Source of the DNA: Cyclobacteriaceae bacterium
Lineage (GTDB): Bacteria > Bacteroidota > Bacteroidia > Cytophagales > Cyclobacteriaceae
Direction: 5' to 3'
Length of the DNA: 6,113 bases
NCBI GenBank assembly: GCA_019751475.1
Contig: JAIENH010000460.1
Span: 1-6,113 of the forward strand
How positions within the stretch are numbered: the first letter of the stretch is position 1; every line of letters starts with the position of its first letter. Of this stretch, positions 5,120-6,113 are shown piece after piece. The position numbers and the translations under genes were made by a program. Under the pieces are notes generated by a model, which saw only the letters and a program-made list of their open reading frames with translations, did no database searches and was not told the DNA's origin.

Positions 5120-6113
5120 ATGAAACTGTGGCAAAAAGATAAAGACTCCCTGAAAGAGGTTTCTGATTTTACTTCGGGTAATGATCGAGCGATGGACTTG
5201 TACCTGGCGCGGTATGATGTACTCGGCTCGCTGGCACACATCACCATGCTGGAATCTATCGGGCTTTTGACGCGCGAAGAGCTTAACGTGTTGTCAAAAG
5301 AGTTGAAGAATATTCATCAAGAAATCCAAAACGGAAAATTTGAAATTGAAGAAGGCGTAGAAGATGTGCACTCGCAGGTGGAACTGGTGCTGACAAAAAA
5401 ATTGGGAGATATTGGAAAGAAAATACACAGCGGCCGCAGCCGGAATGACCAGGTGTTGGTAGATGTGAAATTGTTTATCCGCCAAGAGATTGAGTCCATT
5501 GTAACGGAAGTAAAGACATTGTTTGATTTGCTTGTAGCCAAAAGCGAAGAACATAAAGACAAACTGTTGCCCGGCTACACACATTTGCAACTAGCTATGC
5601 CCTCTTCTTTTGGTTTGTGGTTTGGCTCCTATGCCGAAAGCCTGGTCGATGACGTCATTACACTGCAATCAGCTTACCAAATAGCAAACAAAAACCCCCT
5701 CGGCTCCGCGGCCGGCTACGGTTCTTCGTTTCCGCTGAACCGTACTCTCACCACTAGCCTGCTTGGTTTTGACAATCTGAATTACAATGTGGTGTACGCT
5801 CAAATGGGTCGTGGTAAGACCGAGCGCATTACTGCTGCCGCATTAGCCAACGTGGCAGCCACTCTTAGCAAATTGGCAATGGACGCCACCTTGTACTTAA
5901 ATCAAAATTTCGCTTTTATTTCGTTTCCGGATGAGTTGACTACCGGCTCAAGCATTATGCCACATAAAAAGAACCCAGATGTGTTTGAGTTGATACGGGC
6001 TAAATGCAATGCATTACAGTCGTTACCGAATGAACTGGTGCTCCTGACATCTAACTTGCCTTCTGGCTATCACCGTGATTTGCAATTGCTAAAAGAGAAA
6101 ATCTTCCCAGCCT
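5120..6113 (+). CDS. argH: Argininosuccinate lyase, 3' end outside window
   Basis: ArgH splits argininosuccinate into arginine and fumarate, the final step, as a cytosolic homotetramer whose active sites combine three subunits. From the ATG at 5120 the frame stays open to the end, giving 331 complete codons of an expected 440-460. Fumarase/aspartase superfamily landmarks are GVEDVHSQVE at 79-88, SGRSRNDQ at 104-111, the catalytic GYTHLQ at 152-157 with H155, NPLGSAAGYGSSFPLNR at 192-208, and the signature GSSIMPHKKNPD at 276-287 with the catalytic serine loop. Where classical enzymes have a DRDF segment, this one has VYAQMGRGKTE at 225-235, the style I recall from Bacteroides ArgH, so it is a lineage trait and not a defect. 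The start is 26 bases after the four-helix-bundle stop, with no strong ribosome binding site. Missing residues are due only to the window edge. Confidence 0.95.
   Translation, partial: MKLWQKDKDSLKEVSDFTSGNDRAMDLYLARYDVLGSLAHITMLESIGLLTREELNVLSKELKNIHQEIQNGKFEIEEGVEDVHSQVELVLTKKLGDIGKKIHSGRSRNDQVLVDVKLFIRQEIESIVTEVKTLFDLLVAKSEEHKDKLLPGYTHLQLAMPSSFGLWFGSYAESLVDDVITLQSAYQIANKNPLGSAAGYGSSFPLNRTLTTSLLGFDNLNYNVVYAQMGRGKTERITAAALANVAATLSKLAMDATLYLNQNFAFISFPDELTTGSSIMPHKKNPDVFELIRAKCNALQSLPNELVLLTSNLPSGYHRDLQLLKEKIFPA

Noticed and set aside
5225..5235. Possible defect of ArgH because the classical DRDF segment is missing (residues 225-235, bases about 5792-5824)
   Set aside because: The VYAQMGRGKTE version matches what I recall of Bacteroides ArgH and the remaining catalytic motifs are intact, so it is a lineage variant.

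Overview
The window holds a one-directional (+ strand) stretch of an arginine biosynthesis operon from a member of the Bacteroidota. It probably comes from the Cytophagales or a neighbouring order, but that placement rests on protein and promoter style only. The pointers to Bacteroidota are the gene order proC-argD-argF'-argB-argE-argH, a transcarbamylase of the N-acyl-ornithine type instead of ordinary ornithine transcarbamylase, a Bacteroidota-style argininosuccinate lyase (VYAQMGRGK, GSSIMPHKKNPD), two small helical protein families that are common in this phylum, and a TAnnTTTG-type -7 promoter element. No RNA genes, CRISPR arrays or transposases are visible. There is no gene-free stretch above 300 bases; the longest gap is 54 bases.

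Layout: the 3' end of proC (1-251), argD (248-1369), argF' (1366-2322), a DUF5618-like gene (2347-2775), argB (2800-3591), argE (3588-4643), a four-helix-bundle / 23S rRNA intervening-sequence-protein (IVP) gene (4698-5093), and argH without its 3' end (5120-6113). The core genes proC/argD, argD/argF' and argB/argE are joined by 4-base ATGA overlaps, which suggests translational coupling. The two non-pathway genes occupy the only two loose junctions, argF'-argB and argE-argH.

How the genes work together: ArgB phosphorylates N-acylglutamate, ArgC (probably just upstream, not seen) reduces it, ArgD aminates it to N-acylornithine, ArgF' carbamoylates it to N-acylcitrulline, ArgE removes the acyl group to give citrulline, and ArgG (not seen) and ArgH finish arginine. 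The residue that sets acyl specificity in ArgF' is Val90, not Glu, so the acyl group is predicted to be succinyl. ProC makes proline, the other glutamate-derived amino acid.

The most interesting structure is the small IVP module between argE and argH. Its gene is bracketed by short arrays of a 7-base repeat (GTTACTT-like) in opposite orientations. The arrays run up to the start codon and through the stop codon, and they contain a perfect 11-base inverted repeat. This looks like a compact inserted unit carrying one gene and no transposase. The DUF5618 gene is a second cargo-like interruption; a perfect TAnnTTTG element lies just before its ATG, so it may be transcribed separately with almost no leader.
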